A DNA stretch of 64,000 bases from Lithospermum erythrorhizon. Lineage: Eukaryota; Streptophyta; Magnoliopsida; Boraginales; Boraginaceae. Position 1 is the first letter of the stretch. Each line of letters starts with the position of its first letter. The stretch lies in the NCBI GenBank assembly GCA_019722365.1, contig JADFUC010001333.1:1-64000 (forward strand). The letters run 5' to 3'. Below are positions 13,701-24,071 of the stretch, one piece after another. A program made the translations under genes and the position numbers. Below the pieces are notes generated by a model, which worked only from the letters and a program-made list of their open reading frames with translations, was not told the origin of the DNA and made no database searches.

Positions 13701-14544
13701 AGTAGGCATCCGGCGTAGTATTATTAGCATTAGCGTCGCTCTTGTTGCCACCGACTACGGATGCCTTGCATTCTTCGCGGCGTAATGACCGTCTTTGCAG
13801 CGTCCCAAATAGCTTCGAAAGTCGTCTCGAACTTTGACACTCTTTCCTGCTTGACTTTGACCTCCGTTTATTCTTGTCGGCTTCGCTTTTAGTAGTTCCT
13901 ACCTCGCATGCATTGATGTAGAACCTTTCTACAACTCCATACTTCTTCGAACTAACCCCGGACGGACATCGCTTCTTCGACCGCTTAAAATTGCGACTTA
14001 CCGACTCGTGAGATTGCTGCGCATGACCTGTTGGCTCCCGACTATGGCAAGATGCAGCCGTATCAATAACTTGTAATTCATCTTGATTAACCTCCAATGA
14101 TAGACAATTGATTTATCAAACTATTGAAATCATTAAGGTGCACAGCAATCGGAATTATTCATTGACATCCTCAAGTGAAACGGTTGCTTAAATCCAGCGA
14201 GTACCTTATTGTTGGCGGATGGTTTCTCATATAACCCCGACAAAGCTAACTCGTTAAGCCGCTTTGTAAGTGGTCTCACCATTCACATTGTATGACGTTT
14301 CTAGACAAGCGATGCCATTTATGCAGGCTGTCTATCGCTGCGTTCCACTCTTGTCTCGTATTTGGGCTTAGCCTAAGGCTTATGAAGCTTATTTCCATTA
14401 AAATAATCATAAGTATTCGTCTTCGATAAGAAGAAATCAAGCTGTCAATTTATCTGGCATGTAATATCTGCGCCGTATTTTGTCATTTTAGTTCCGGATA
14501 AAGCGCTATCACAGACTCGAGCTTTGACGAGCTACGATGCTCGG

Positions 14545-15190
14545 TGTTGGGATCGAGCGGAACAATATATCCTAAGCGAGATATATCGACACCCAGGCTT
14601 GAATAATATCTCATGTAATACGAACGGACAATAATGAAAGAAATACCGAGAAAGTAAATAACACCGAGATCTTTATACGGGTTTCCGCCGAGGTATGTCA
14701 CATTCTTTCTTCTGAGAAATCAACTAGAAAAGAACTCTCGATGATTGTTCTGATGTCCTATCAAACTAGCTTCTCCCGATTAAAAGGTAATACTTTATAA
14801 TTTGGTATTCTCGATGACAAATCTACGCTCTAGATTTAGCTTAAAATGATACTCTGAGATGATACAAATCAAGTAAGAACAACTACATTGAATTTAACAA
14901 AAGGAATTTAGAGAAAGTGGAAAAATTAAGGATAATAAGAAAGTTGTGACCTAAACCCTCTTTTATTATTCAATTTGAACGCCTTTCATCGAGACTTCAT
15001 GAGACCGTGCCGATGGCGGTCGATAGCCTCAGCAATATACGCGATTGTGGCACTTCTGATATGCGTAGGAGACGCCGGACACGAGTCTCGATGGGCTCCT
15101 CTGAACCGGCTCGTTTGTGCATCGAGACCCACTGCTCGAGACCGGTCTCGAAGGAATCTCGATCCCACACTCTAACCGGCCAGAAATGCC
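14545..15190 (-). repeat. Right (5') LTR of the copia element, outer part missing
   Basis: It begins TGTTGGGATCGAGCGG. It tracks the left LTR up to about GAATCTCGATCCC / GAAATGCC (~15190), then resemblance stops. About 300-500 bp of U3 present in the left LTR has no counterpart, which implies truncation. The sequence next to it (GCTACGATGCTCGG) may be a decayed primer-binding site, but this is weak. Confidence 0.6.
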
Positions 15191-16347
15191 TTGATCGTCC
15201 CCTTTTCGGATGGAAATGATTTCAGAAATCAATAATTAGTTATGGAACTTGATATATTTGTAATTTTGAACAGCTCAGTTGTTCACACAAGCACCATTTG
15301 ACAGTTAATACTTGTGTATCAGAGGCTGCATTATTTTTTAGCATTGATTCATTTGATTGCCTGACATAATTGAGTGGAATATTTTGAACATAAGATGATT
15401 CTCAATTTTCCATATATGTATGACTCAAGAATCATGTGTCAAGTAATTTATGACATCTAATATTGCTTGATCACCAGATTTGGCCATATATCGTCCGTTG
15501 GTTAGTATAGGTTGTTATATATCTCTATATGATAGATTAGTGAGTATATAATTTGTTGGGAAGAATTCCCTTCTCCGTGCTATTGAATTGATATTTTTCA
15601 TCAACTGTTTTGCAGGACCTACCAAAAGAGGTGCTTACATCAATTATAGAAGAGCTTCATAGGCGGGTTGGCTCAGCAGAGGACAAGCTTAGCCAGAAGG
15701 AGAAGGAAAATACAGCACTGAGAGAGAAGGTTCAACAACTTAAGGCACATAGGTCAGAGTATAAAGCCAACATTAAATCAATGGAGGGCAAGTGGAAAAA
15801 GGAGAAGGAATCTTTGAAACTAAGCCTCCTTTATTTGTTTCTATATCTCTGCAGATCATATAAAGGCCGACTATTATGTTAGCTAAATTTTCTTCCCCAC
15901 ACTTCTCATTGATGATATACTCAAATGGTTGTAACATCTGGGGTCGTGCAGATGAGTCTGGTTGAAGCTAAGAAGGGTCTTGAGGTTGACAATTCTTGTT
16001 CCCAGGTTGGAAAACCTGGTGGTACTTCGAAGAAACATGCTAACAAGGGATTGAGTCCTGTGGCAGTGCAAGAGACTAATGGTGACCCCCCTATGAACAT
16101 CGATCAGCTTCTCTGTGAGTTTAAGAAAAATAAGGAGACCTTAGATGAGAAGGCCAAATCAGCCATTGATTTTACCTCGGACCAGCCAAAGTCTGCAGAT
16201 CCTGTTCAGGAATATCAACAACTGAGGCATCAGTTTGAGTCATTTAGTAAAGATTTTAAAGTTCAACTAAAACAGTTAAAGGCTAAAGTATACAAGCTCA
16301 GACATACTGAAGGTGAGAGGAGGAGTTACCAGAAATTGGTGGGGTAA

Positions 16348-16896
16348 GAGCATAAAAAAATGATATATGTTTGAATGAGGTTAAGACTCCAGATATATGA
16401 AGGGCAAAGAAACACTGAAGGTGATAGCTCCATATCCGCCCCTCTGGTGTGGTGCAGTGTAGGTGAAATAGAATGAAGTTGAGATGTTGAAGTATTTCCG
16501 ACCCTCCATTCTATAGGTCACAAGTCAAACCAAGCTGATCAGTCTGCTCAGACTTAACGGCAAGATGCAGAATGGCTTGGTGAATTGCCAGAGAGGCAGA
16601 GATATAAGCCTTCCAACTTCCAACTCTAGTTCTGTGAGCTAGAGGTGGAATGAACTTGTCTGTGATAGGTGGAACGAACTTGTCGGTGTTTGATAAGTTC
16701 TCTTAGCAAGTTTCGTTCAGCATTCATCTTGAAAGTATAAAACGACATTGGCGGTTGCTGACTTGTTGTAGAGAAAGTTTGGAACCTGTAGTTAGTTAGA
16801 TGTATCTTTGTCAAGCATGGAAAGAAAAATGCGAAGATGGAGAGCATCTACAGTCTTGTTACTTCAATATAACACTCCGGAGAAAAATATGAAAAA
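16348..16896. other. Flank of the myosin tail, no gene recognised
   Basis: This probably contains the former 3' end and 3' UTR of the myosin gene. A short direct repeat, TGGAA(T/C)GAACTTGTC, occurs near 16647 and 16670. No open coding region resembling a known family was seen. Confidence 0.4.
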
Positions 16897-16969
16897 GATA
16901 TAATGCGTGGATCAAACACGCAACCTTCAGATCTTCAGTCTGATGCTCTCCCAACTGAGCTATCCCCGC
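16897..16969 (-). tRNA. tRNA-Phe (GAA) relic with a degenerate acceptor stem
   Basis: Reading from 16969 on the - strand, the sequence opens GCGGGGATAGCTCAGTTGG (5' acceptor strand, D arm and A box). It has an anticodon arm with GAA in ACTGAAGATCTG and a T arm GCGTGTTTGATCCACGC (B box). This matches the plant nuclear tRNA-Phe layout over the first 65 positions. The last 8 positions read ATTATATC, where a functional gene needs a strand pairing with GCGGGGA, so the acceptor stem cannot form. A T5 run follows. It is most likely a pseudogene that may still bind TFIIIC. Confidence 0.75.
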
Positions 16970-17310
16970 TTTCAATAATGTTAGAAGAACTGCACTTTGG
17001 ACGAACGTTGCAGAGTTCAACTAGACTCGAAATTAGTCGGATATGTAGTTCCACCAGGCTTGATTCGGTCTCATCTCGAAGAATTAAAACGAAGCAAAAG
17101 ATAACATGCTACAAAACCTACCAACATTTACAAACAATAGCATCTCGGCATATGTCGTTAATCCTAGATTCATAATAGAACATTACAAGAGAAACATTTG
17201 TTCCTCTACAAAAACTGGAATGCCCCTCTTCAGGGATCCAAGAAAAATGCAAATGGGGACAATTTCTTCCCGTTTAAGATTCTTAATAAAAAACAAATAT
17301 TATCTACATT

Positions 17311-18680
17311 CTAGGTTGAGTCCACTGCCTCAACTTGTTGGCGAGAGCAAGATATTTCTCCTTCTCTCTTCTGAGGAAACAAATAATAATAAATTATAGG
17401 GCATAAGTCTAGATGATCAACTATGAAAGCAAAAAGCTCTGCGATTTCAAAATGAAAATTATAGATATAATAAAGATATGCCAGTAATTGCTTATAAGAT
17501 TTTGAGCTACCCACCCATTCATCTGACAAAAACCTTCCCCAGCAGATTGTGGTCAGCTTCAGCTGAAACTTACAGGCATCAACTGCAGCCTCAGCTTCAC
17601 CCAGTTGATTTCCAACTACTCCAGGGCCTTAAATAGCAGAAGAAATTAGTTGGACAATGGCAGCAAGCACTTGCGATTTATAAATATATAAACTGAATTA
17701 TTCTTACTGGAGTAGGTTGCTCTGGATTCAAGAATACTACACGGAGGACATGTTCCACGGTTACTTGATCTTTCTGCTCATCAAACTGCACGACAAGAGA
17801 GAGCATAAAGGAACATCAATCAGTCAATTACAATAGCAACTGTTGCAAGACCATTAAGAAGACGGGGCAATGACCATATGTTCATATGCTGGTGTCTATA
17901 ATGAAGATGGCATAAGAGCACCATTCCATAGAAAATACGACCCTTTCTGGTTGGGTGGTAACACAACAAACGTTAGTTTTTCTGTAACAGATCTTTGTCT
18001 ATTGTTAGTTAATTCAGATCGGTGCACGGTACAAAACAACTTACCAACTCAGGCAGAAAATCTGTTCCTTCCTTAACTTTTTGAAACTCGTATCCAGACT
18101 TAACCGCTACTCTTCTTGTCCACTGGCTTCTCATTATTCTCTGGCTGCTCACAAACTTGAGGACCCAGCAGTAAGTCAAATGTAAAGACAAATCAATCTT
18201 TTAGAGTGTTAGGATATCGCTATGATATGTAACAACATAGAATAAATTAGCAAAATAATAAAATTACCAGTAGCAATGAGAGTTTCTCCAGGAGCAAGAA
18301 CTCCAGCAGGAGGTCTCATATAACAACTCTTTGGTGCAGTAGTCTGAGCTGCAGGTGAAACATAGATGATTAACGGACTAAAGCAATAAGCTTAAAGATG
18401 GCGTCATACCTTAAAAGCAACATAGGACTTGGTTGTGTTTTTGATCCCAACAGCACTCTTTGCCTGCTTGCCCGGTTCATCTTCAACATAGAAAAAGCAG
18501 CATAGATGATTAGTTGGACTTGTTTGTTTGAAAAACAAAGTGTGGATTTGGCAAGAACATTGTACAAGGGAAGTAGAGAGTGTTGGAAGGGTCCAGACGG
18601 AGACGACGACGAGCAGGAAGAATGGATCGCGCCACGGGGAAACATAGCCCCCCGTCTGACTTACCATCGCCGATACCCAT
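17311..18680 (-). pseudogene. VAP4-like (MSP-domain) vesicle-associated protein gene with frame breaks
   Basis: The first two exons are perfect. Exon 1 (18680-18566) encodes M-G-I-G-D-G-K then ARSILPARRRLRLDPSNTLY. Exon 2 (18480-18410) encodes EPGKQAKSAVGIKNTTKS, joined by GT-AG. Later relics are TTAPKSCYMRPPAGVLAPGE (~18350-18270), EQPENNEKPVDKKS and KVKEGTDFLPEL (~18150-18050), FDEQKDQVTVEHVLRVVFL (17785-17708), NQLGEAEAAVDA (~17610-17575), and the C-terminal RQQVEAVDST with a stop at 17311. This is the MSP domain plus tail of the plant VAP4 group (ER-membrane contact or vesicle proteins). Lesions are a missing base in the fourth exon, partly compensated later; an ALE-stop where the family has ALE-K; a 1-nt loss four codons on; and further shifts near the C-terminus. 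It is a young pseudogene, or a real gene with assembly errors. Confidence 0.82.
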
Positions 18681-19347
18681 TTACTACTTCATAAACGCGT
18701 ATGGCATTTACTATATGTTAGTTTGATGGTATCACTTCATTTTAAGTGAATATAAATAAACCCTCTTAATCAAACAACAACTGTCATGACGAGGGTTCAA
18801 AGCCTAACAACCAAACAAATACACCGTAATTATTAATATTACTCGTACTACACAAAACATAATCAATCAAACATTTTGTTGTGTGTTTTATACTCTCTAT
18901 TTTTCATATTTATCATCCTAAAATTTCACATACTCCGTACTAATTAAGAATTTATAAACCTTTATATTTGAATTCTTCATTAATAAAAACATAAATAATT
19001 ATACTTATGCTATCAAGTATTAATAGAATAGTTCTAAGATGAATAAAAACATAAATAATATACTTATGCTGTCAAGTATCAATAGAATAATTCTAAAATG
19101 ATGAAATAATGAATTTATATACAAGAAATTATAAAGAACTAATACTTTGACATGTTAGTGAGTAACTTACTGGGACATATTAAAAAAAAACTAAATATGT
19201 ATTCAAAATATAAAATAATAAGTATAGTTTTAAGTTAGAATGACACATATAAAGAACTAATACTTTGACATGTCCAAATTTTTTTTAAAAAAATAATTTA
19301 TGAAGAGTACGATTATATAGTATTATAAATTATCAATATAAATATTA
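18681..19347. repeat. AT-rich spacer with short tandem duplications
   Basis: A ~60-bp unit containing TAAAAACATAAATAAT, ATACTTATGCT and TCAAGTAT is tandemly repeated at ~18980-19040 and ~19041-19100. A second repeat, TAAAGAACTAATACTTTGAC, occurs near 19131 and 19250. No gene is visible. Confidence 0.6.
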
Positions 19348-19481
19348 TGTTAATAATAATAATAATTTAGGCGTATATGTTGTTGTATATATTATTGGAG
19401 GCCCACTAGGTAATTACATTTGTAAGTATATATACTTTGTAATCACCATTCATGGTAATACAATAGTTATTATTCTCTTAG
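19348..19481 (+). repeat. 5' LTR of the short copia element
   Basis: It runs from TGTTAATAATAAT to about CTCTTAGCA, just before the PBS-like sequence. It differs from the 3' copy by scattered substitutions and small indels, so the insertion is not very recent. Confidence 0.65.
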
Positions 19482-21193
19482 CATCGTATCTAAGAGCTAG
19501 GTTTAAACCTAACAATCTTTGTTCGAATTTTTTTATCGCCGACCGTCTTCCACCTTGCACGATGGTGCATGACGCCATATCCGACGGTGATGATCCCTCA
19601 GGCAAGAAGCCTACTGAAACTTCGAACCCCCGACCCCGATACGTTATTCTTTATCGACGAATTGACCCCTTTTCCCTATACTATCTCGGCTCCAACGATA
19701 ATTCAGGCAATGTGATTAGTACGATCAAATTAACCGGCAGCAATTATGAGGAGTGATCTCGCTCCCTTCGACTCTCTTTGCGGGGACATCGCAAATTTGG
19801 GTTCACCGATGGTACCCTTATGGGACCTGCGAATCCGGATTTTCTTGCGGATTGGGATGCGGTTCAATCAACTTTTGTTCAGTGGATTATGAACACAATT
19901 GATACGACAAAAAAAAAATCAATTCCTTATTTTGAGGAGGCGAAACCGTTGTGGGATTTACTCAACGCCATTATACTATGAGCAATGGTCAACACAAGCA
20001 GGAACTGAAACATGCCTTGTCGGAGTGCAAACAGACCTCGACAATGTCAGTGGCGGACTACTTTGGCAAACTCGAAAAATTATGGGATGACCTTGCGGCG
20101 TTCAATCCGGTTCTGGCGTGTGTTTGTGGAATGAGTAAGCAATTTCAACAGAAATTGGATGAAGAAATATTCCTTGATTTCTTGTATGGAATAAATCGGG
20201 AACATTATGGCCATCTCCGTTCTCAACTTTTAGCACAAGATCCTACACCCTCACTCGATTGGGCGTTTAAGGCGACGAATAAAGAGGAACAACTCCAGAA
20301 ATGCGATCATCAAGCGACACCGATGACGTTATGACCTTTGCTGTGAACACTTCCATCAAAGCGTCTCCTGAATATAAGCCACGTTTTCTCCCTAATGTCA
20401 GGTGTACTTATTGCAATCGGGTTGGACATGAGGATTCTATATGTTTTGGCAAGCACGACTTCCCCGACTGGTAGGGCATCTCCTGAATATAAGCCACGTT
20501 TTCTCCCTAATATCGTCGGTTGGTTGGTAGACTTCTTTATTTATCTTTTACTCGACCTGATATCGGTTTTGCAGTGCATACCCTGTCCCCGGTTCTTGCA
20601 GAAACCGAAGGAGGAGCATTAGGATGCAGCATTACGAGTGGTTTGCTATCTGAAAGGTTGCCCATGATAGGGGATTTTATTACATCACACATCGGATTTT
20701 ACTCTTACAGGGTGGTGTGACTCGGATTGGGTGGCGTGTACCGTGTCTCGGCGTTCTGTGACCGGATGGATTGTATTTTTCGGAGCCTCTCCTATTTCGT
20801 GGAAGTCGAAGAAGCAAGATACGGTCTCTCTTTCGTCAGCTGAAGCTGAGTACTGAGCAATGGCACGGGTGACTTGTGAGTGGAAGTGGCTTCGCGGCTT
20901 GCTACAATGTCTCGGTGTCTACGTGTGAGATTCGATGCGAGTATATTGCGACAGTCAGTCAGCTCTCCACATTGCGAAGAACCCGGTTTTTCATGAGCGT
21001 TTGAAACATATCGAGGTTGATTTCCACTTTCGGCGGGATGCTATTGTCGATGGTACTATTGTGGCCGCGCATGTTCCCACAGGCTCTCAATTGGCAGATA
21101 TCTTCACCAAAACATTGGGGGCAACACCGTTTATTGCGTTATGGGACAAGTTGGGCATTCACAACCTCCATGCTCCAACTTACTTGAGGGTGA

Positions 21194-21314
21194 TGTTAAT
21201 AATAATAATAATTTAGGCGTATATATTATTGTATATATTATTGGAGGCGCATTAGGATAATTAGATTTGTAAGGTATATATACTTTGTAATCACCATTCA
21301 TAATAATACAAGAG
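21194..21314 (+). repeat. 3' LTR of the short copia element
   Basis: The sequence matches the 5' LTR from TGTTAATAATAATAATAATT to AATACAA. The right edge is set by the TATTA repeat and is approximate. Confidence 0.6.
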
Positions 21315-21641
21315 TATTACAATTTACTTATTAATGTTCAAAATTAGGAGTAACTTTCAAATATTATAGAAATATTAAAATTCGTGTTTTATGAGGTTTC
21401 ACGTATTATTATGTATATGATCGTTTCAATTTACTTGAGGAAGCGAGTATTGGATCCAGACTGAAAATGCAAAATTCAATTTGCACGTTCTTCTTCAGTA
21501 AGAGTATGACGGAGTATTTGAAATGCATTTGGGAAAAGAAACGAGTCAAATTTATTCTACTAGATCAAAATATACATATGCATTCTCATACAAATCACGA
21601 GAAACAAAAAGCAAGCTAGTAAGATCTGATGATTGTTTGAA

Positions 21642-21917
21642 CTAAAATCTAACAGTAGAAGGACCCCAACAGCTTAACTCCATAGCTTTCTTGACAGAAA
21701 TCTCTGTTTTTCTCATCTTCTGAATCTTGGTCTGACTAGAAACGATGGATTGTGAAAGAGGGATTCGTTGTGATTGATAAGAAGCAAATATCTTAGATTT
21801 GAGCCTTTGTTGAAGGGCTCTTAGAGGGTAATTCCATCTAGCAATGCCTTGATCTTTCAAGGCCTCGACTGCACCAATGCTAGCTGCAACAATCCAGGCT
21901 TTTCTTGATGCGTTCAT
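21642..21917 (-). CDS. Wound-induced protein, DUF3774 family, 91 aa
   Basis: A complete single-exon reading frame from ATG 21917 to a stop at 21642. The N-terminus carries the family block AWIVAASIGAVEALKDQG (residues ~7-24) and RWNY. The C-terminus ends in the conserved SCWGP before a short tail. Length (91 aa) fits the plant family of 80-100 aa, which is known to be induced by wounding; the biochemical role is unclear. A TATAAA lies at 21955-21950, about 35 bases upstream of the ATG. A second family member lies 1.8 kb upstream on the same strand, so the two form a tandem pair. The middle of the protein is basic and rich in Ser/Lys/Arg. No signal peptide or membrane segment is seen. Confidence 0.9.
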   Translation of the reverse strand: MNASRKAWIVAASIGAVEALKDQGIARWNYPLRALQQRLKSKIFASYQSQRIPLSQSIVSSQTKIQKMRKTEISVKKAMELSCWGPSTVRF

Positions 21918-21949
21918 TCTTTATGTATGTTTTATTTGATGTTGTTGGA

Positions 21950-21955
21950 TTTATA
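21950..21955 (-). promoter_or_regulatory. TATA box of the downstream DUF3774 gene
   Basis: TATAAA on the - strand within CCCTATAAATCC, about 33 bases before the start codon. The spacing implies a very short leader. Confidence 0.55.
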
Positions 21956-23683
21956 GGGGTAGTTGAGTGAGATTTACAAACCAAAACTGTTGGCCTGTTA
22001 AACAAGCTTTGTCTATAGAACCCACGGTTTGGATTCCGACTTAATTATTGATTGATATGGAGAAATAAAGTGACATAATGTCATTATATGCAATGGGTTA
22101 CATTCTTAAATTTAAATCTTAAGAATTGTTTTCCATTACGGAGTATTAATTTTTATAATCCATAAACATGAATTGTGCGTTACAGATTAATATAATAAAA
22201 AAATAATTTAATGACTGTTGCAAAATTTAACATTTAAACAACTATTTAAGACTTGGAATTATACCTTTTACTTTATACTAGTAGGAGTACAATAAATTAG
22301 TAAATTGTTTGATGCCGACATGCCCTCGGATTTTCAAATTAATCCTGTGGGTGAGGTCCAGGATTTGTGGACAAGTCGATTGGCACTTGTCAGTAATATG
22401 ATACCATGGTCTTACTGTCCTGGTTATTATCTACGAATTTGTGTAATATGTGTTCATGTTAAAGAAGTAAAATTTAAAATAAATTATAATATCTAAAATC
22501 ATAGAAATATATATATTTAATAAATTTTTTCATATCAAATTTTAAATACAATTTTTTTATTAAATACTTTCCTTTATTAAAATTTTAACATGATTATGAC
22601 TCCATATCCATTACTACTTGAAACGTGCAAGTAAACATACTTACGGAGTAATAATTTATTGGCTCGACTTTAATAAAATTAATTTCCAAAATAATATTTT
22701 TAGATATTTTTCCATTAGCAATATGGTTGTCTAAATATACACGTTTATTCTAGAATATAAACTAATCCCACGAGAAATACATTTATTTATATTTTCAATA
22801 AAATATGATGTATCATTAATTTATTATCATCTTCATTTGAATATTATCATCTTCATTTGGATAGTTCCTCATTTAAATTCACAATATTGTTGAAATCTAA
22901 AGCAATAAATATTCGCGAGAGTATTCAAACTAAAGATACATAGTTAGAGGATTTTGACTTGATAGATATATTACAAGACTACAAGTTCATTTTTTTTCTT
23001 ATAACCATAATAACTTTTTGTATTATTTACCATATTTAAAAACAAACACTTGCCGTAAATCCGTAATAATTTTCCATCGATATTATTTTACTTTTTATCT
23101 CAATCTTATGATTAATTTTCTTATTTGAATTGTTATATGCTCAATTTAATATATACTAGGATAATTAATATATATCTCCTCATCACAGTAAAAAAATAAA
23201 AAATACAAAGTTATATTTCCCTAGCAAATAATTATTTCATTACAAATAAGTTGTTGACACATGTAATTTTAAGACGTGTGTTGATGCATGTAATTTTATT
23301 AGAAAATAACATTTTTTGTAATATTTAATGTAACAAATATACATATATAATTATTTTAATTCAAAACTTTATGAATCAAAAACCAACACTCGAGGAGTCG
23401 GGGGTTTGTCGAAACTCTGAGATACAATGAGTCGTGCACTATGCCGTGTGCAGAAATGGGATCTTGATTGAAATTTCGTAGTTGGATTGGTTAAACTACA
23501 TTCTCTATAATTCCCTAATAAAATATTATGAGCATATGTTCCTAAATCAGAGTACTTAATTAGTTCTGTAATAGAGTGTGTGGACACTATCATAAATTTG
23601 AGAATCAATATCAAGGAAGTTTATCAGCATTTCTTATTTTGACAAGTTAATGCAAAATATCTACATTACATGGGGTCTTCAAA
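21956..23683. other. AT-rich spacer between the two DUF3774 genes
   Basis: No coding region recognised. The first part should hold the promoter of the 21917 gene. Short direct repeats such as TATTATCATCTTCATTTG(A/G)A (~22820 and ~22843) occur, and CGGAGTA motifs common across the window appear at ~22139 and ~22644. Confidence 0.5.
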
Positions 23684-23950
23684 CTAATTAGGTCCCCAAC
23701 AGCTCAAATACATGACTTTCCTAAATGATTCCTCAGACTGCTTCAACTTATCATCTTTCATTTTTTGAGATATCAATGTTGAAGAAGATCCAGACAAGCT
23801 TTTGGCCTGGGAATATGTCCTAATTTGTGTCTTGGCATGTTGTTGAAAGTGCCTCATGGCATAATTCCATCTGCAAAAACCTTGATCTTTCAATGCCTCA
23901 ACAGCTCCAATGCTTGTTGCCACAATCCATGCTCTTCCTTTGTAATTCAT
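23684..23950 (-). CDS. Wound-induced protein, DUF3774 family, 88 aa (paralogue)
   Basis: A complete reading frame from ATG 23950 to a stop at 23684. It shares AWIVATSIGAVEALKDQG, RWNY and the C-terminal SCWGP with the gene at 21642-21917; the middle is quite different (rich in Gln, Ser and Lys). The divergence implies an old tandem duplication. A strong TATA-like sequence (TATATATAAG) lies ~115 bases upstream. As with other members, no catalytic domain is visible. Confidence 0.9.
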   Translation of the reverse strand: MNYKGRAWIVATSIGAVEALKDQGFCRWNYAMRHFQQHAKTQIRTYSQAKSLSGSSSTLISQKMKDDKLKQSEESFRKVMYLSCWGPN

Positions 23951-24062
23951 TTTCTTGATCTTTTCACCTTCAAATAGAATGGGTATCTTAAGATTTGAGG
24001 ATTGTTTGGTAATTTGGAATTGGAAGTTTTCTTGATGAGTTGAAGGAATTGAGTGACAGATC

Positions 24063-24071
24063 TTATATATA
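24063..24071 (-). promoter_or_regulatory. TATA box of the upstream DUF3774 gene
   Basis: CTATATATAAGA on the - strand, ~115 bases before the ATG at 23950. Confidence 0.55.

Larger units (their letters stand above)
9833..15190 (-). mobile_element. Degenerate Ty1-copia LTR retrotransposon inserted in the myosin gene
   Basis: The two LTRs begin TGTTGG at 9833 and TGTTGG at 14545 and share long diverged stretches (for example TTTATACGGGTTTCC and AAGTAAATAACAC). Coding relics read right to left on the - strand. The protease-like WILDS lies near 13650, after a basic gag-like segment (13690-14097). Integrase SKVFGCLNMF lies near 12620-12655 with a GTPQ relic at ~12850. Reverse transcriptase gives KARFAVKRFQRREGID and IYSPVV (~11830-11925) and the catalytic DCVILLYVDDMLIMW (11506-11550). 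RNase H gives KSTSGYVFTLWGTAY (~10970-11028). The order gag-PR-INT-RT-RH is the copia order. All frames are broken. Its right LTR seems to lack the outer U3 part, so no target-site duplication is visible. Confidence 0.88.
3579..16347 (+). pseudogene. Class VIII myosin heavy-chain pseudogene, 5'-truncated and split by a copia insertion
   Basis: Exon relics occur in the correct order for a plant class VIII myosin. They are: PLKVEIYGKEQ...ESPHVYAISDAA (3579-3675); DEVNQSII (~3798-3831); P-loop ESGAGKTETAK and ILEAFGN (3931-4095); IEIHFSATG (~4243); SRVVQVARGRSYHIFYQL (4526-4600); the CLTVNDIDDADRFHKL exon (~4830-4925); MLAAVLWLGNISFRV (~5070-5125); TGRSISILDIYGFGS (~6013-6057); [19 protein letters not shown] (6394-6450); VLEVVRIARSGYPTKL (~7855-7902); EMYQVGYTKLYFRAGQ (~8068-8118); IQ exons (8825-9480); coiled coil (15615-15830); and tail (15950-16347). 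It is broken by a stop four residues after the P-loop (GCAACGTAA, where the family has a Met-Gln pair), by a frameshift near 6140, by further small lesions, and by the 5.4-kb retroelement at 9833-15190. The N-terminal motor exons are absent; Helitron A abuts the first relic. Myosin VIII normally works at plasmodesmata and endosomes; this copy cannot make a full motor. Confidence 0.88.
19348..21319 (+). mobile_element. Internally deleted Ty1-copia retrotransposon with short LTRs
   Basis: The LTR copies at ~19348-19481 and ~21194-21314 both start TGTTAATAATAATAATAATT and share ATATACTTTGTAATCACCAT. After the left LTR, TCGTATCTAAGAGC resembles the copia primer-binding site. Gag runs from Met 19562, with a stop at 19754-19756 where the family has Trp (NY-x-x-W-SRSLR). 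It includes SVADYFGKLEKLWDDLAAFN (20047-20106). A CCHC knuckle follows (CTYCNRVGHEDSIC, ~20403-20444). The sequence then jumps to the end of RT (GRLLYLSFTRPDIGFAVHTL, ~20523) and RNase H ([20 protein letters not shown], ~20785; [20 protein letters not shown], ~20950). Protease, integrase and most of RT are missing. TATTA occurs just outside both ends (19343-19347, 21315-21319) and may be the target duplication. Confidence 0.88.
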
